From the NCBI RefSeq assembly GCF_000817815.1, contig NZ_JPRD01000008.1, positions 124,001 through 188,000 on the forward strand: a stretch of DNA of 64,000 nucleotides, written 5' to 3'. Shown piece by piece: positions 9,466-18,873 of this stretch. Each line of letters starts with the position of its first letter. Position 1 is the first letter of the stretch. The notes under the pieces are model-generated. The model was given only the letters and a program-made list of their open reading frames with translations, had not been told where the DNA came from and did no database searches. Source of the DNA: Vibrio owensii CAIM 1854 = LMG 25443 (GTDB lineage Bacteria > Pseudomonadota > Gammaproteobacteria > Enterobacterales > Vibrionaceae). Both the position numbers and the translations under genes were made by a program.

Positions 9466-10401
9466 ATGTCATCTGTTGCGATTCAATCGACAAGCCAATA
9501 TCAAGCGGGCGCACTGGCGATCTTGTTCGCTTCTTTGTTGTGGGGAACGACAGGCACAGCCGCGAGTTTTGCTCATCAAGTCAGTCCGTTAGCCATTGGC
9601 GCTTTTGCTATGGGCTTTGGTGGTGTTATTCAAGCAATGTTATCTTGGCGTAGCATCCGTCATCAACTCCATCAGATTTTGCTGTTTAAGTTAGCGTTAG
9701 CAATAAGTAGTGTTGCATTAGCTGTATATCCTTTGGCGTTTTACCCGTCGATGAAGCTTTCTGGTGTTGCCGTTGGTACCGTTATCTCAATTGCCAGTGC
9801 GCCTTTCTTTACTGTTTTAATGGAGTGTCTTTTTAGCAAAGGTAAGCGCGTTTCTGTTCAATGGTGGGTGAGTTTTGTATTTGGTGTGGTGGGCATCATG
9901 ATGTTAGTCATGGCGAAATCGGGTGGGGTGGTTGAATCAGACCAAACCTCTTATCTATTTGGCATCGTTTTGGGACTAATAGCAGGGTTAAGTTACGCCA
10001 TTTATTCGTGGGTCGCCAAGCGAATGATTGATAGCGGAATCAAATCCCAAGCGGCGTTAGGTAGTATCTTTGCTGGTGGTGCTATGTTGTTATTGCCTAG
10101 CTTAGCGTTTACCGGAGAGAACCTATTCACCGGCGTCACGAACGCTTCTGTTTCAGTCTATATGGCGATCGTTCCAATGTGTTTAGGTTATTTCGCGTAT
10201 GGTTATGGATTAAGGCACGTTGATGTTAGCAGTGCAAACCTTCTCACGTTATTTGAACCTGTTGTTGCGGCGGTGTTGGCGGTTTGGATTGTTGGGGAGA
10301 AGATTGCTGTCTCTGGTTGGATTGGCGTTGGATTGATTGGTGTATGCCTGATTCTTCAAACCTTAGATAAAGAGGCGAACAAACCAAAACAGATGACATG
10401 A
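9466..10401 (+). CDS. EamA-family (DMT) transporter
   Basis: An inner-membrane protein of 311 residues with about ten hydrophobic segments in two EamA repeats (first about 15-145, second about 160-300). The motif ASLLWGTTGTAASFA near the start and the LLTLFEPVVAAVLAVWIVGE segment near 275 are characteristic of the drug/metabolite exporter superfamily. Substrates of this group include amino acids and metabolites; none can be assigned. It lies 98 bases downstream of the broken AraC regulator and could have been under its control. Confidence 0.85.
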   Translation: MSSVAIQSTSQYQAGALAILFASLLWGTTGTAASFAHQVSPLAIGAFAMGFGGVIQAMLSWRSIRHQLHQILLFKLALAISSVALAVYPLAFYPSMKLSGVAVGTVISIASAPFFTVLMECLFSKGKRVSVQWWVSFVFGVVGIMMLVMAKSGGVVESDQTSYLFGIVLGLIAGLSYAIYSWVAKRMIDSGIKSQAALGSIFAGGAMLLLPSLAFTGENLFTGVTNASVSVYMAIVPMCLGYFAYGYGLRHVDVSSANLLTLFEPVVAAVLAVWIVGEKIAVSGWIGVGLIGVCLILQTLDKEANKPKQMT

Positions 10402-10574
10402 TTTCCTCGCGAATAAGGTTCCCAAACTAACGGACATCGATGAAAAGCGGCAACTCGTATGCATATCGGTTTTTCGTTTTCAATGAAATAGAACTGCCAT
10501 TGCTACGGTCTGTCTTAATCAACGTATTACCAGTTCGCTATTTACTAAAAGTATGAACACATTCGGGGAAGATT

Positions 10575-11579
10575 ATGTGGATTAAGAAGAATCATCGCTG
10601 GGCTTTATCTGAAAACGAAGCGACGCCAGAGTCCGTTTACAAGGAACGTCGTGAAATACTGAAAAAGCTTGGCATTGCGGTTGTCGGTATGCCACTCGCT
10701 GCGAATGCACAAGCGGGTATTTTGGATATCTTCTCGTCAAAGGAAAAGCCAGTCTCAGACAATCGAATTGACCTTAACGCGGCAAAGCCACAACAATACC
10801 AAGCGGATCTTTCTCTTACTCCTGAAAGTAAAGTTTTGAAATACAATAACTTCTATGAGTTTGGTACCGATAAGTCTGATCCCGCGAAAAACTCTTCTGA
10901 GTTCGTGTCTGACCCATGGACAGTTGAGGTCGATGGCTTGGTGAATAACCCAATTAAGCTCGACTACGATGACATCTTTAACAAGTTCACACTAGAAGAG
11001 CGAATCTATCGCTTACGTTGTGTCGAAGCATGGTCAATGAACATTCCGTGGATTGGTTTTCCTCTAGCTGACATCATCAAAATGGCGGACCCAAAAAGTA
11101 GCGCGAAATACGTGGCTTTTGAAACTCTCTACGATCCAAAACAGTTCCCGGCCCAAGGCTCCTTTAGCAGTATTGAATATCCTTACGTCGAAGGGCTTCG
11201 CCTCGATGAAGCAATGAACCCGCTCGCGCTGATTTCTGTGGGTTTATACGGTAAGACGCTTGCACCACAAAACGGTGCGCCACTTCGCCTAGTTGTACCT
11301 TGGAAGTACGGATTCAAAAGCATCAAGTCTATTGTTCGAATTCGTTTAACCGACCGAGAGCCGCCAACAACGTGGAATCGTTTAGCGCCAAATGAATACG
11401 GTTTTTATGCCAATGTGAATCCGAATGTCGACCATCCACGCTGGAGCCAAGCAAGCGAGCGCTTCATCGGTGAGGGCAGTGTGCTCAGCACTCGTAGACA
11501 GCCAACATTGATGTTCAACGGCTACGAGGAAGAGGTGGCACATCTCTATAAGAATATGGATCTGAGGAAGTTCTATTGA
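10575..11579 (+). CDS. msrP: Periplasmic methionine sulfoxide reductase, molybdopterin subunit
   Basis: MsrP (YedY) repairs methionine sulfoxide in periplasmic proteins, taking electrons from the membrane cytochrome MsrQ. The 334-residue length is normal. A Tat signal with the twin arginine at 25-26 ([11 protein letters not shown]) and cleavage near ANAQA (about 43-47) shows export in folded form. The molybdenum-ligating cysteine is C149 in LRCVEAWSM. Start is well supported: GGGGAAG lies 6-10 bases upstream. It overlaps msrQ by four bases, so the two are translationally coupled. About 170 bp upstream separate it from the EamA gene. Confidence 0.95.
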   Translation: MWIKKNHRWALSENEATPESVYKERREILKKLGIAVVGMPLAANAQAGILDIFSSKEKPVSDNRIDLNAAKPQQYQADLSLTPESKVLKYNNFYEFGTDKSDPAKNSSEFVSDPWTVEVDGLVNNPIKLDYDDIFNKFTLEERIYRLRCVEAWSMNIPWIGFPLADIIKMADPKSSAKYVAFETLYDPKQFPAQGSFSSIEYPYVEGLRLDEAMNPLALISVGLYGKTLAPQNGAPLRLVVPWKYGFKSIKSIVRIRLTDREPPTTWNRLAPNEYGFYANVNPNVDHPRWSQASERFIGEGSVLSTRRQPTLMFNGYEEEVAHLYKNMDLRKFY

Positions 11580-12193
11580 GAAAGCTGACGCCAAAACACA
11601 TCATTGCGCTTAAGGTCCTTATCCATCTTGTCTCTTTAGGCTTTTTAGGTCTACTGGTTATTGCGATTAATACCGACAACTTAGGTGGCGACCCTGTTCA
11701 AGGCATTATCCATTACACAGGTATTAGCGCGCTGAATACGCTGTTTATTACCTTGTTAGTTTCTCCACTTGCGCGTTGGACCAAGCAGGGATTGTTAGTT
11801 CGAGTTAGGAGATTGCTCGGGCTCTACAGCTTTTTCTGGGCAGTGCTTCATTTGGTTGCTTTTGCTGTGCTCGATTTAGGATTAGATTGGAGTTTACTTG
11901 CCTCTGAAATCGTCAAACGCCCTTATTTGACCGTTGGTGCAGCAGTGTGGGTGATCTTGTTACTTCTGGCGGTGACTTCGACTCAATCCATTCAACGCAA
12001 GATGGGGCCTAAATGGCAAAAGCTGCATAACTGGGTTTACTTGGCCGCGATACTGGCGCCGATTCATTTCTATTGGTCGGTGAAGTCAGAGGTAGCAGAG
12101 CCAACGATTTATATCTTAATCGCCATTGGTTTGTTGCTGGTGCGCTGGAAGACATTGAAGCAGCGAGTGTTTCGAAAAATGTTATCCAGTTGA
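11576..12193 (+). CDS. msrQ: Haem-binding membrane subunit of the MsrPQ system
   Basis: MsrQ (YedZ) is a b-type cytochrome with six membrane spans that passes quinol-derived electrons to MsrP. The 205-residue protein has the family's spaced histidines (for example in [11 protein letters not shown] and [20 protein letters not shown]). Translation starts at a TTG that overlaps the msrP stop (TTGA). GAGGAAG at 11563-11569 gives correct spacing for this rare start, so the TTG is credible. Terminator at 12234. Confidence 0.93.
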   Translation: MRKLTPKHIIALKVLIHLVSLGFLGLLVIAINTDNLGGDPVQGIIHYTGISALNTLFITLLVSPLARWTKQGLLVRVRRLLGLYSFFWAVLHLVAFAVLDLGLDWSLLASEIVKRPYLTVGAAVWVILLLLAVTSTQSIQRKMGPKWQKLHNWVYLAAILAPIHFYWSVKSEVAEPTIYILIAIGLLLVRWKTLKQRVFRKMLSS

Positions 12194-12233
12194 TACGCTG
12201 TTAGACTAATTGCGATAAATGAAGCGACAGACT

Positions 12234-12260
12234 AAAAGGGGCTACGTGAGCCCCTTTCTT
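12234..12260 (+). terminator. Terminator after msrPQ (copy of the one at 35877)
   Basis: AAAGGGGCT / AGCCCCTTT stem with an ACGTG loop and TTT tail. The sequence is identical over 23 bases to the terminator at 35882-35904. Confidence 0.8.
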
Positions 12261-12277
12261 AATTAGATAAATTGCCG

Positions 12278-12304
12278 CTAACCCAAGCTTTCTGTTGCTG
12301 TTGG
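12278..12304 (-). pseudogene. Relic of the 3' end of an ABC-2 permease gene
   Basis: On the minus strand this reads PTATESLG followed by a stop. The intact permease at 35922 ends with KPVVTKSLG and a stop, at the same distance from an identical terminator. The similarity (about five bases in six) stops at about 12304. Only the last few codons survive. Between here and 12609 I see no gene, only what is probably the promoter region of the DUF3360 gene. Confidence 0.5.
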
Positions 12305-12609
12305 CTCACCACGCTTCCACACCTTCCGTTCGCTCTCGCCAAAGACCTTAGGGTAGTTCTATCCAATCCCACGGCAACGCTCATACCATTAGCCTGAACC
12401 CTACGACTAATGTCTAACTACCTGAGACTATTTGTATTTTTTCGTTTGGTATAAGGTACTAGCAACTGAATTTTAAGAGTTCATAAAGATCAGTCATCGA
12501 GTTCTTGTAGCAGAGAATTTATAGACAACGACTCGCTTAATCTTCGTTTAGTGAGTAAACAACGTTGGTTGGAAAAACACACCTTAGAGTGTGAACGAAA
12601 GGAATCACA

Positions 12610-12996
12610 ATGAGCAGCACTTTAGAGTCCGTACATATTGGAACAGATAAGCCTAAAGCCAGTGAGGATGAACTCACTTATGAACAACAACATAAACCTA
12701 GCTCGGAATTTGAGTCCCGAGAACAATATTTAGAGCACGAGTTGCAAATCATGGCGCCTAAACGTTGGCGTCCCAATTTACCGTTTAAAGATTATCGTTT
12801 TGAGGTAGAAGACACCATTCCAGCGATGGCTGCGACCATTGGTAAAGTCGTTATGGTGGGGGCGATCGCAGCAACCTTTGCTGGGGCGCTAGGGTTGAAT
12901 GAAGGCTTTATTTTAGAAAACGTTCGTTATGAACTGCTCATCGCCTCTGTTTTCATTATTCTTTTCTCAGGTTTTCTATTACCGACCGCAAACCTT
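12610..12996 (+). pseudogene. DUF3360 membrane-protein gene, 5' fragment
   Basis: The first 129 codons of a DUF3360-family putative transporter. The reading frame runs on into foreign DNA and stops at 13026 after EAMCKIFLS. The cytoplasmic N-terminus (PKRWRPNLPFKDYRFEVEDTIP) leads into two membrane spans ending in SGFLLPTANL. The rest of the gene (IAGTHGPLIPLIPIVVAAGG onward) is at 30263-31387. Joining codon 129 (CTT, 12994-12996) to ATC at 30263 restores an uninterrupted protein of about 503 residues, near the family's usual length as I recall it. GAAAGGA just upstream of the ATG is a good ribosome site. The function of the family is unknown. The gene is inactivated by the island. Confidence 0.88.
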
Positions 12997-12998
12997 GA

Positions 12999-13013
12999 AG
13001 CAATGTGCAAGAT
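12999..13013 (+). repeat. Left terminal inverted repeat of the island
   Basis: AGCAATGTGCAAGAT is the reverse complement, with one mismatch, of the sequence at 30224-30238. It begins within a few bases of the point where the DUF3360 reading frame is lost. Confidence 0.7.
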
Positions 13014-13075
13014 TTTTTTGTCCTAATTTTCTCACTTTCCACTTAAACCCTTACACCATAAGACTTCAACAACGA

Positions 13076-13170
13076 TTTTTTTATGACTTTCCATAAAAAA
13101 GTCACTTTGTCATAGTTTTTGTCATAAAAACGTCCTTATCAAGCTATTCCGTAGAAAAAGTCATAAAAAT
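13076..13170. repeat. GTCATAAAA repeats at the island's left end
   Basis: Copies of the motif occur at 13121-13130 and 13159-13170 in forward orientation and at 13076-13088 in reverse (TTTTTATGACT), with a partial copy (TTTGTCATAG) at 13106-13115. Two more lie at the right end. They are probably binding sites for the recombinases. The 425-bp gap 13027-13451 holds no gene besides these repeats. Confidence 0.55.
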
Positions 13171-13451
13171 GATTCGCAAATACTAGTCTAACGCCCACAC
13201 AGTTCGAGTGAACCTATCAGTATACCTCTTTGAACAGTTTAACCATTAAGAAATGCAAGCAGAGTATGAGGCTTGTTGATATGAGTTAAAGAAAGGTCAA
13301 TGCAATATAGCGGTGATAGCATAGAAGAACCCATACTTGGATTCGTACAAGTACACTCATTATTTTATGATTTTCTAGCTCGAAGAGCTTCCATTGACTC
13401 GGTCATGAATGCAGCCCTAATTTAGAAAGGCTGCAATCAAAGTGAGAGCAT

Positions 13452-14063
13452 TCAACTCCAGAATCGAGTTAGTTGCATATCAATAACTTTTTGAGCTTTT
13501 TCAGGACAAAAATCTTCAACAACATATTTTTCTAAGTCAAGTAGGCATGATAAAGAAGATTGCATAACATCAGAAGAAATTATAGCGTATCCACCCCACT
13601 CATGTTCGAGCCATAACTTAAGTAATTTGTGAGTTTCGATGATATACACGGTTTCGTTTTTTCCGGAGTAAGTACCCTCTCGAAGCAGTTGTGCATAGTG
13701 CTTTCCATCGATAGGCTGAGGTACACATACGTCAAGGAAATTTTTATCAAAGCCAATAAACTCGTCTATTGCACCTAAATTAACCCCTTCGTAAGTGGGA
13801 AAATCAGGTGAGTGCCACAACACATAGTAAGAGCAATCGAGAGTCGGTGAGCTAAGCGTAGATATTTCTTTGAAAAGCTTTGTAGCGATATTGTGAACAC
13901 TCTCTCTGCTTAGGCTATTTAAGTAAGATTTTAGGTGGTGTCGATTGTCAAAACCTAAGGTTTTGATATGGTAATCAATAGTTTGACAATGAGTTAGGTT
14001 CTCGACGGGGCTGGTTTGAGCAAGGCGCTTGATCCCAGCATAGATTTCATCGGTCGTAAACAT
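13452..14063 (-). CDS. Unknown island protein
   Basis: A soluble protein of about 203 residues with no family I recognise. I begin it at the ATG at 14063 (MFTTDEIYAGIKRLAQTS), which looks like a natural start; in-frame starts also exist at 14087 (ATG) and 14132 (TTG), and none has a good ribosome site. It has no signal peptide or membrane span. The first half is helical (HHLKSYLNSLSRESVHNIATKLFKEI); the second has a mixed pattern with conserved-looking tryptophans (LWLEHEWGGYAII). It sits at the left edge of the island cargo, reading toward the island end. A perfect 15-bp palindrome at 14244-14258 may be its operator. Confidence 0.6.
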   Translation of the reverse strand: MFTTDEIYAGIKRLAQTSPVENLTHCQTIDYHIKTLGFDNRHHLKSYLNSLSRESVHNIATKLFKEISTLSSPTLDCSYYVLWHSPDFPTYEGVNLGAIDEFIGFDKNFLDVCVPQPIDGKHYAQLLREGTYSGKNETVYIIETHKLLKLWLEHEWGGYAIISSDVMQSSLSCLLDLEKYVVEDFCPEKAQKVIDMQLTRFWS

Positions 14064-14243
14064 GATGTTTTTCGCATTTCTAGGCATACAACAAGTTTCA
14101 GTCGTAACACATGCTGCTTGAGTTCTAGCCAAAAAAGGAAATGAACAGATAAAAGACTTTTCCCAATTGCAGCAGGGAGGCGCCTAACCGACGCGGAGGA
14201 TAGCCTAGGAAGTCTCAATTGTCTACTGCGTACATCCTCAAGC

Positions 14244-14258
14244 GTACAATCATTGTAC
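14244..14258. promoter_or_regulatory. Palindrome GTACAATcATTGTAC, possible operator
   Basis: Seven-base arms are perfectly symmetric around one base. It lies 181 bp upstream of the chosen start of the 13452-14063 gene, on its 5' side. The surrounding gap (14064-14678) has no other gene I can support and becomes AT-rich toward the next gene. Confidence 0.4.
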
Positions 14259-14678
14259 AATTAGGCAAGCAAGCGAAGGAACTAAGGAACTGCCACTGTA
14301 TCAGTTGAAAAAAGAAATGAAGGCTATCAAAGGTTAACTGTTGCTTTAAGGTGATTTAGTCTAAATGCTATTTGTCAGTTTCGTTCGCTCGGTGTGACTA
14401 GAGCTAACAAGTTGTCCTAAATCGGTTCTGCTTCAAAGTGAGCTAGATTAAATATTCTACAGAACCTAGGTGTTTGGGCTTTCCTACAAAATCTAATGCC
14501 AAATTTTGATTGATTTTCATATTTTGGATAAGACGCACTATTAAAAAGTTATAGCACGCTGGCGCTTTTTACATTTTTTCTCTAAATTTTAGTGGTTTAT
14601 GATAAGTTAATCGAAAGTTAGGCAGGTAGAAAAAACAGATAGCCTATTATTAAAAATGTTAAGTGCACGAGAGGCTTT

Positions 14679-15488
14679 ATGGCACAAAAAGAATGTATTT
14701 TCTGTGGTAACCAAGGTGGGATGTCAAAAGAACATCTTTGGCCAAATTGGTTGAATAAACTAACTGAAAAAGATGCGGATGCTAAATACCAAGAAGGTGC
14801 AGCTTACGGGTTAGGCAATACCGTGGACAACAAATTTAAAATGAATGTGCGCTCTGGCGATGTAATGACTAAAAAATATCGAGTTGTTTGTCGTACCTGC
14901 AATGGCGGTTGGATGAGTTCTATTGAAGAAAGTGTTAAGCCTATCTTATTGGAAGCTTTTGGTGATTGTGATAAATTTCTTACAAATAATGATTTAAAAG
15001 AGCTAGTTACTTGGCTAGTTATGAAAAACATAGTCGCAGAGCAAACCGATAATGAATCTGTTGTAACGAGCAAAGAGGAATGCCACTTGTTCGAGCGTAA
15101 TCGAGGCTTTCCTAAACACTATCGAGTTTATGCCGCAAGGCATAGCTTAGATACTACCGCACTGTATAGTCGAGAGACCGCTTTTCTAAAAACACACCCA
15201 GACGCACCAAATGAACTAGATGGGCTGCATAGGAATACACAAGTCACTACATTAGTTATTGGCAAGGTCGTATTTTTTATCATTTGCTGCAAAGAACCAT
15301 CTCTAAATATTTGTCATGACTTTAAATTAAATCGCTTAACTAGGCTTTATCCGGAGCGACCAAAGAAGACTGGTAAAAAATTTAAACATTTGAAGATATT
15401 ATCTGAGCAACAATTTGTGTCAGTGGCTAAAGCATTGTCTTTGTATATCGAGTCAGAAAGAGTTGAAATCGTTCGAAAGTCCACTTAA
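14679..15488 (+). CDS. HNH-endonuclease-like protein
   Basis: A 269-residue protein whose first 90 residues hold a zinc-binding pattern typical of an HNH-like group: CIFCGNQGGMSKEHLWPNW (about 5-23), with two Cys-x-x-Cys knuckles and an E-H pair, then CRTCNGGWMSSIE (about 71-83). In HNH nucleases such Cys pairs hold a beta-beta-alpha metal finger with a catalytic His, and EH in this position fits. The remaining 180 residues are unassigned and may bind a target or regulate. It stands alone in the island next to the ABC-3C operon. Proteins of this type are common in defence islands. Nuclease activity is an inference. Confidence 0.6.
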   Translation: MAQKECIFCGNQGGMSKEHLWPNWLNKLTEKDADAKYQEGAAYGLGNTVDNKFKMNVRSGDVMTKKYRVVCRTCNGGWMSSIEESVKPILLEAFGDCDKFLTNNDLKELVTWLVMKNIVAEQTDNESVVTSKEECHLFERNRGFPKHYRVYAARHSLDTTALYSRETAFLKTHPDAPNELDGLHRNTQVTTLVIGKVVFFIICCKEPSLNICHDFKLNRLTRLYPERPKKTGKKFKHLKILSEQQFVSVAKALSLYIESERVEIVRKST

Positions 15489-15722
15489 CAACTGCTTAAG
15501 ATTGACGGCTACCTTTGGAATTTTGTAGCTCGAAAATGCTCCCAAGTGTGTTAGTGAAAAATACAAGTTTTAACAGTGCATTTTTGACAGAGTTTATTAA
15601 TTGGTGAACACTATTAAAGTGTCTATCCTTTTGTCATTATACTGTTCAAGGTTTGCCCAGAAGTATAGCGAATGTGCTCAGATAGTTGTTTTTCAGCATC
15701 AGTTGGCTAGGGTTCATCAATA

Positions 15723-15752
15723 GAAGGGTAATCTAAACTCGAATTACCCTTC
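15723..15752. terminator. Perfect inverted repeat at the 3' end of the ABC-3C operon
   Basis: GAAGGGTAAT / ATTACCCTTC, ten-base perfect arms with a ten-base loop, lies 20 bases beyond the stop of the ATPase gene and could also terminate the convergent HNH-like gene. The T-tract is weak on both sides. Confidence 0.55.
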
Positions 15753-15772
15753 AGTTTTAAGGCTATGCTGGC

Positions 15773-18178
15773 TTATTCGGCATGAGGTTTCAATTCAACA
15801 TTTCTGTATCTAAAACGATTTGTTGGGATAAATTCTTTCCTCTGCATCAAGTTGACGATTTTGACACTCTCATTGTGCTTTAAATACTTGTAAGTGAAGT
15901 ATCGAGCAACTTTATCCTCATGCGTTGATAAAATCACCTGTCTATCCTTAAAGTCATTTCTTAGAACCTCGACTAGGGACGACATGTTAATGTCATCCAT
16001 AGTTTGGACAGGATCATCTATCAGTACACTAGAAAACCGAGAAGAGTATACTTTGTGCAAAGCTAATGTTAGAGATATGACTATTGCCGAGATCTGTCCA
16101 GAGCTCATCGTATTTAGAATATCATGGTCACTTTCCCAGTTAGACACCAACCGGACGTTTTTAAGCTCTTCGTTGCCTGTAGGATCTTTTATGAATATCC
16201 CATGCCCTAGACCTGCTTGGTGAGATTGAAGAATCTTTCCTGAGTAGATATAGAATGGAATCTCAATTTCTGTTATTAGCTTTTTTCTGTACTGTTTAAT
16301 TTTAGTCTTGACGACCCCTACAAGATCATTCACTTCAACCTCAGCTTTATCGAGTAAAGCTTTAGTACTTATTAACTTGGCGAGTTTTTCTGCCACTTCT
16401 TTCAGTGAGCTAAAGTATAGCCCTTTAATATATCGTTTTTTACTCTCCAATTGTTCTTCTTGTATCTCAGCTGTTCGAGCCTGCTTAGACTGAAAATAGT
16501 CAACATAGATACGGTCGAAAACACCGTTCACATTCGATTCGTAATAACCTTCCGGGGCAGTGCCAACAACAGAACGGATACGTTCAGATAAAAGGTTAGA
16601 AGCTTCCCTTATATAATTGCTACCGCCTGATACAGGGAAAGAAGACGCTAATAGGTCATCAAACTGTATACCTTCTTTCAGAAGCCATTCTCGCAGACTA
16701 TTGAATCTGCTCTCCAAGTTGCGTGCTTTTGATAACGCGAGTAGCTCCTCCTGAGACGGAGAAGGGTTTTGTTCGATGTAATCAGAACACATTTGAACTA
16801 AAGGTAGAACGAACTTAGCATTAAATTCTTCTCTCGCCTTGATTAGAGCTTTGTCTTGCCCAGTCAACTCTTGTTTAAGTAAGTCACCATGTTTGGCAAT
16901 AGCATCACTGAGAGCTGTGTGGCTCTTATAGTCATGACCACATAACATGCAAGCAGATTCCTCAGGCACGTTACTTAAACCACTTTGCATAGCTTTATGA
17001 TGGGTAACTAGTTCAGAGTATATCGAGTTCAAGCCAACAGATTTTTTCTCCAACTTGATCAGTTCATCGAGCTGATACTTGAAAGTTTCAATATCTTTGA
17101 ATGCTAATAGTTCTAGAATGACATTAATATTTTCATTTACTGCTATCTTTTCTAAACTATTCGAGTTCAGTTCAAGTAGAAAACTCCTAATTATACCGTT
17201 CTCATTTGACTTTTGAACATACCTATCATAGTTACTAATGCTATTCACATACCCAATATACAGTTGGATAACTTCTTTTTGCGCTATAGCGTTTTCAAAT
17301 CGTAGATTGCGAAAGAAGAAGTTCTTATGTGTTAAGAAATCTTTAAGATATTCGATTTCCTTAAGAGCATTGTTTAACTTTTCTTCATTTAGGTCTGGAA
17401 TGTTTTCAGCATCCCAAAATGCGAAGTCTTTGCTCTCCTGAAGCCAAGGTAAAATAAAAAAGTGAGCTTCCAAACCTTCAGTTTGTGCACTAGTTTCCGC
17501 ATCAATGTTGTAACGTGTTTTAAGTTGCTCAATTTGAGCGGATTTTTTTCGTTTCCGAGCCGTTATTTTTCCTAGTATTTCGACTAATTTCTTTAGTTTT
17601 TCATCGGCATCACGCGTGTTACCAAACAGTTGAGCAAGTTCTTCTGCTCGTTGTGTTTCGTTCTTTGACTTGAGGAACCTTGAAGTCTCTTCTTGTTGAA
17701 CGTAGTGAAAGAGTAAAAAATCACGTTTAAAGTCACTACTTTGAAAATATCTATCTAGTTGATTCTGATTAGAAGGAATAAAAGCGCCATCAACAATTTC
17801 ATATATATCCCATAGCTCTTGAAATCTAGAAATTTTCTTTGCACTATTTGGTATAGTTCGTTTTAGTTGCCTGATAAAAGTTCTGGTACTCCCTTCATTA
17901 TCACTAAACTCTAGTTCAATCTTTACATTATCTCGGCCTTGATGAGCGACAACAATGTCTGAAGGGTTCTGACGCCCCTCAAGTGATATAAGACGTGTTA
18001 AGTTTCCAGTCAAGCCGAGTTCAATACCATCGAATACCGAGGTCTTTCCGTAACCATTAGGACCATCGAGCAATATGAGGCGTTGATCCGCAAAGTTAAT
18101 GGTATAGGGGTCTTCTCCAAATATTTTGAAATTAGTGAAAGTAACTTTACTAAGTTTAATCACGAGCTTGCCCCCCAT
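15773..18178 (-). CDS. Rad50/SMC-like AAA ATPase of an ABC-3C system
   Basis: An 801-residue ABC-class ATPase. Walker A is GPNGYGKTS at 39-47; the N-terminus (SKVTFTNFKIFG) is the usual RecF/Rad50-type first strand. The middle is coiled-coil-like, with a CMLCGH zinc-hook-like motif (C410, C413). A signature-like segment (MSSGQISAIVISLTLAL) is followed by Walker B around 719 (VLIDDPVQTMDD) and an H-loop (LSTHED, about 748). It is the third gene of a tight operon, overlapping the middle gene by 19 bases. In ABC-3C systems the ATPase is thought to sense invading nucleic acid and license the effector. Family and motifs are clear; defence function is inferred. Confidence 0.82.
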   Translation of the reverse strand: MGGKLVIKLSKVTFTNFKIFGEDPYTINFADQRLILLDGPNGYGKTSVFDGIELGLTGNLTRLISLEGRQNPSDIVVAHQGRDNVKIELEFSDNEGSTRTFIRQLKRTIPNSAKKISRFQELWDIYEIVDGAFIPSNQNQLDRYFQSSDFKRDFLLFHYVQQEETSRFLKSKNETQRAEELAQLFGNTRDADEKLKKLVEILGKITARKRKKSAQIEQLKTRYNIDAETSAQTEGLEAHFFILPWLQESKDFAFWDAENIPDLNEEKLNNALKEIEYLKDFLTHKNFFFRNLRFENAIAQKEVIQLYIGYVNSISNYDRYVQKSNENGIIRSFLLELNSNSLEKIAVNENINVILELLAFKDIETFKYQLDELIKLEKKSVGLNSIYSELVTHHKAMQSGLSNVPEESACMLCGHDYKSHTALSDAIAKHGDLLKQELTGQDKALIKAREEFNAKFVLPLVQMCSDYIEQNPSPSQEELLALSKARNLESRFNSLREWLLKEGIQFDDLLASSFPVSGGSNYIREASNLLSERIRSVVGTAPEGYYESNVNGVFDRIYVDYFQSKQARTAEIQEEQLESKKRYIKGLYFSSLKEVAEKLAKLISTKALLDKAEVEVNDLVGVVKTKIKQYRKKLITEIEIPFYIYSGKILQSHQAGLGHGIFIKDPTGNEELKNVRLVSNWESDHDILNTMSSGQISAIVISLTLALHKVYSSRFSSVLIDDPVQTMDDINMSSLVEVLRNDFKDRQVILSTHEDKVARYFTYKYLKHNESVKIVNLMQRKEFIPTNRFRYRNVELKPHAE

Positions 18179-18873
18179 ATACCTTCAACTTTTTCTTCTA
18201 TGGTGTCTTCTTCCCATGACTCGGAATTTTCGGTTAGGTTCTTATATATACTTAACTGGCTAGGGGAAAGCGATAGTTCTATATCATCAATTAAGTTAGC
18301 CAATTGTTGCTCTTGTGGTAAGTAGCTAATAAAAGGTAGCTTTAAGATTGATTTTAATAGTAAAGAATAATAGTCTTTCTGCGTTTTGTTGTTGTTTTTG
18401 AATTGTAAGAAGCTCATTCCACCATTTTCATTTATGACACTATTAATTACTTCTTCATTCAAAGAACTTAACTGATTTCTATCTATGTAGTCCTGAAAAT
18501 CTATTAGTTCATCCTCTGTATAAGTGATCACATTCTTTTTAAAGTTGTATTGGTCTTCTTCTATCATTAGGATAGTGGTTCTGTTCACTTGATCTTCTTT
18601 ATGGCAAAGAATAAGGGTGCAGTTCTTCTCAAACTCTTGCCCTACAAAACCACTTATGATGATTTGGTCAAACCAATCCTGTGTATGATGTTCAAGAAAC
18701 TGTTTTGCAGCCTCATTAGATTGCTCATGAAGTTTAACTACTAGAAAGTATTCTTGCCGATGGTTATCCACGCGAGGTTTAAACAGATTTAGTTCCGCTA
18801 ACTCTTGATGTAGAGGTATGTCAGTCTCCTGATACCCATTACTATTGAGGATAATGTTTATTATTTTATTCAT
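18160..18873 (-). CDS. Middle component of the ABC-3C system
   Basis: A 237-residue protein lying between the nuclease-like gene and the ATPase gene, overlapping both (4 and 19 bases). I recognise no domain in it directly. Its position and size match the 'middle component' of ABC-three-component systems, small proteins proposed to bridge effector and ATPase. Residues about 20-110 have alternating strands (YFLVVKLHEQ, CTLILCHKEDQ, TTILMIEED); the C-terminal part is helical and acidic. The assignment is from context only. Confidence 0.6.
   Translation of the reverse strand: MNKIINIILNSNGYQETDIPLHQELAELNLFKPRVDNHRQEYFLVVKLHEQSNEAAKQFLEHHTQDWFDQIIISGFVGQEFEKNCTLILCHKEDQVNRTTILMIEEDQYNFKKNVITYTEDELIDFQDYIDRNQLSSLNEEVINSVINENGGMSFLQFKNNNKTQKDYYSLLLKSILKLPFISYLPQEQQLANLIDDIELSLSPSQLSIYKNLTENSESWEEDTIEEKVEGIWGASS

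Noticed and set aside
12610..13026. Independent small membrane-protein gene
   Set aside because: It is the 5' part of DUF3360; its last few codons come from island DNA.
13076..13170. CRISPR-like array
   Set aside because: The repeats are about 10 bp, unevenly spaced and in both orientations; better as recombinase sites.
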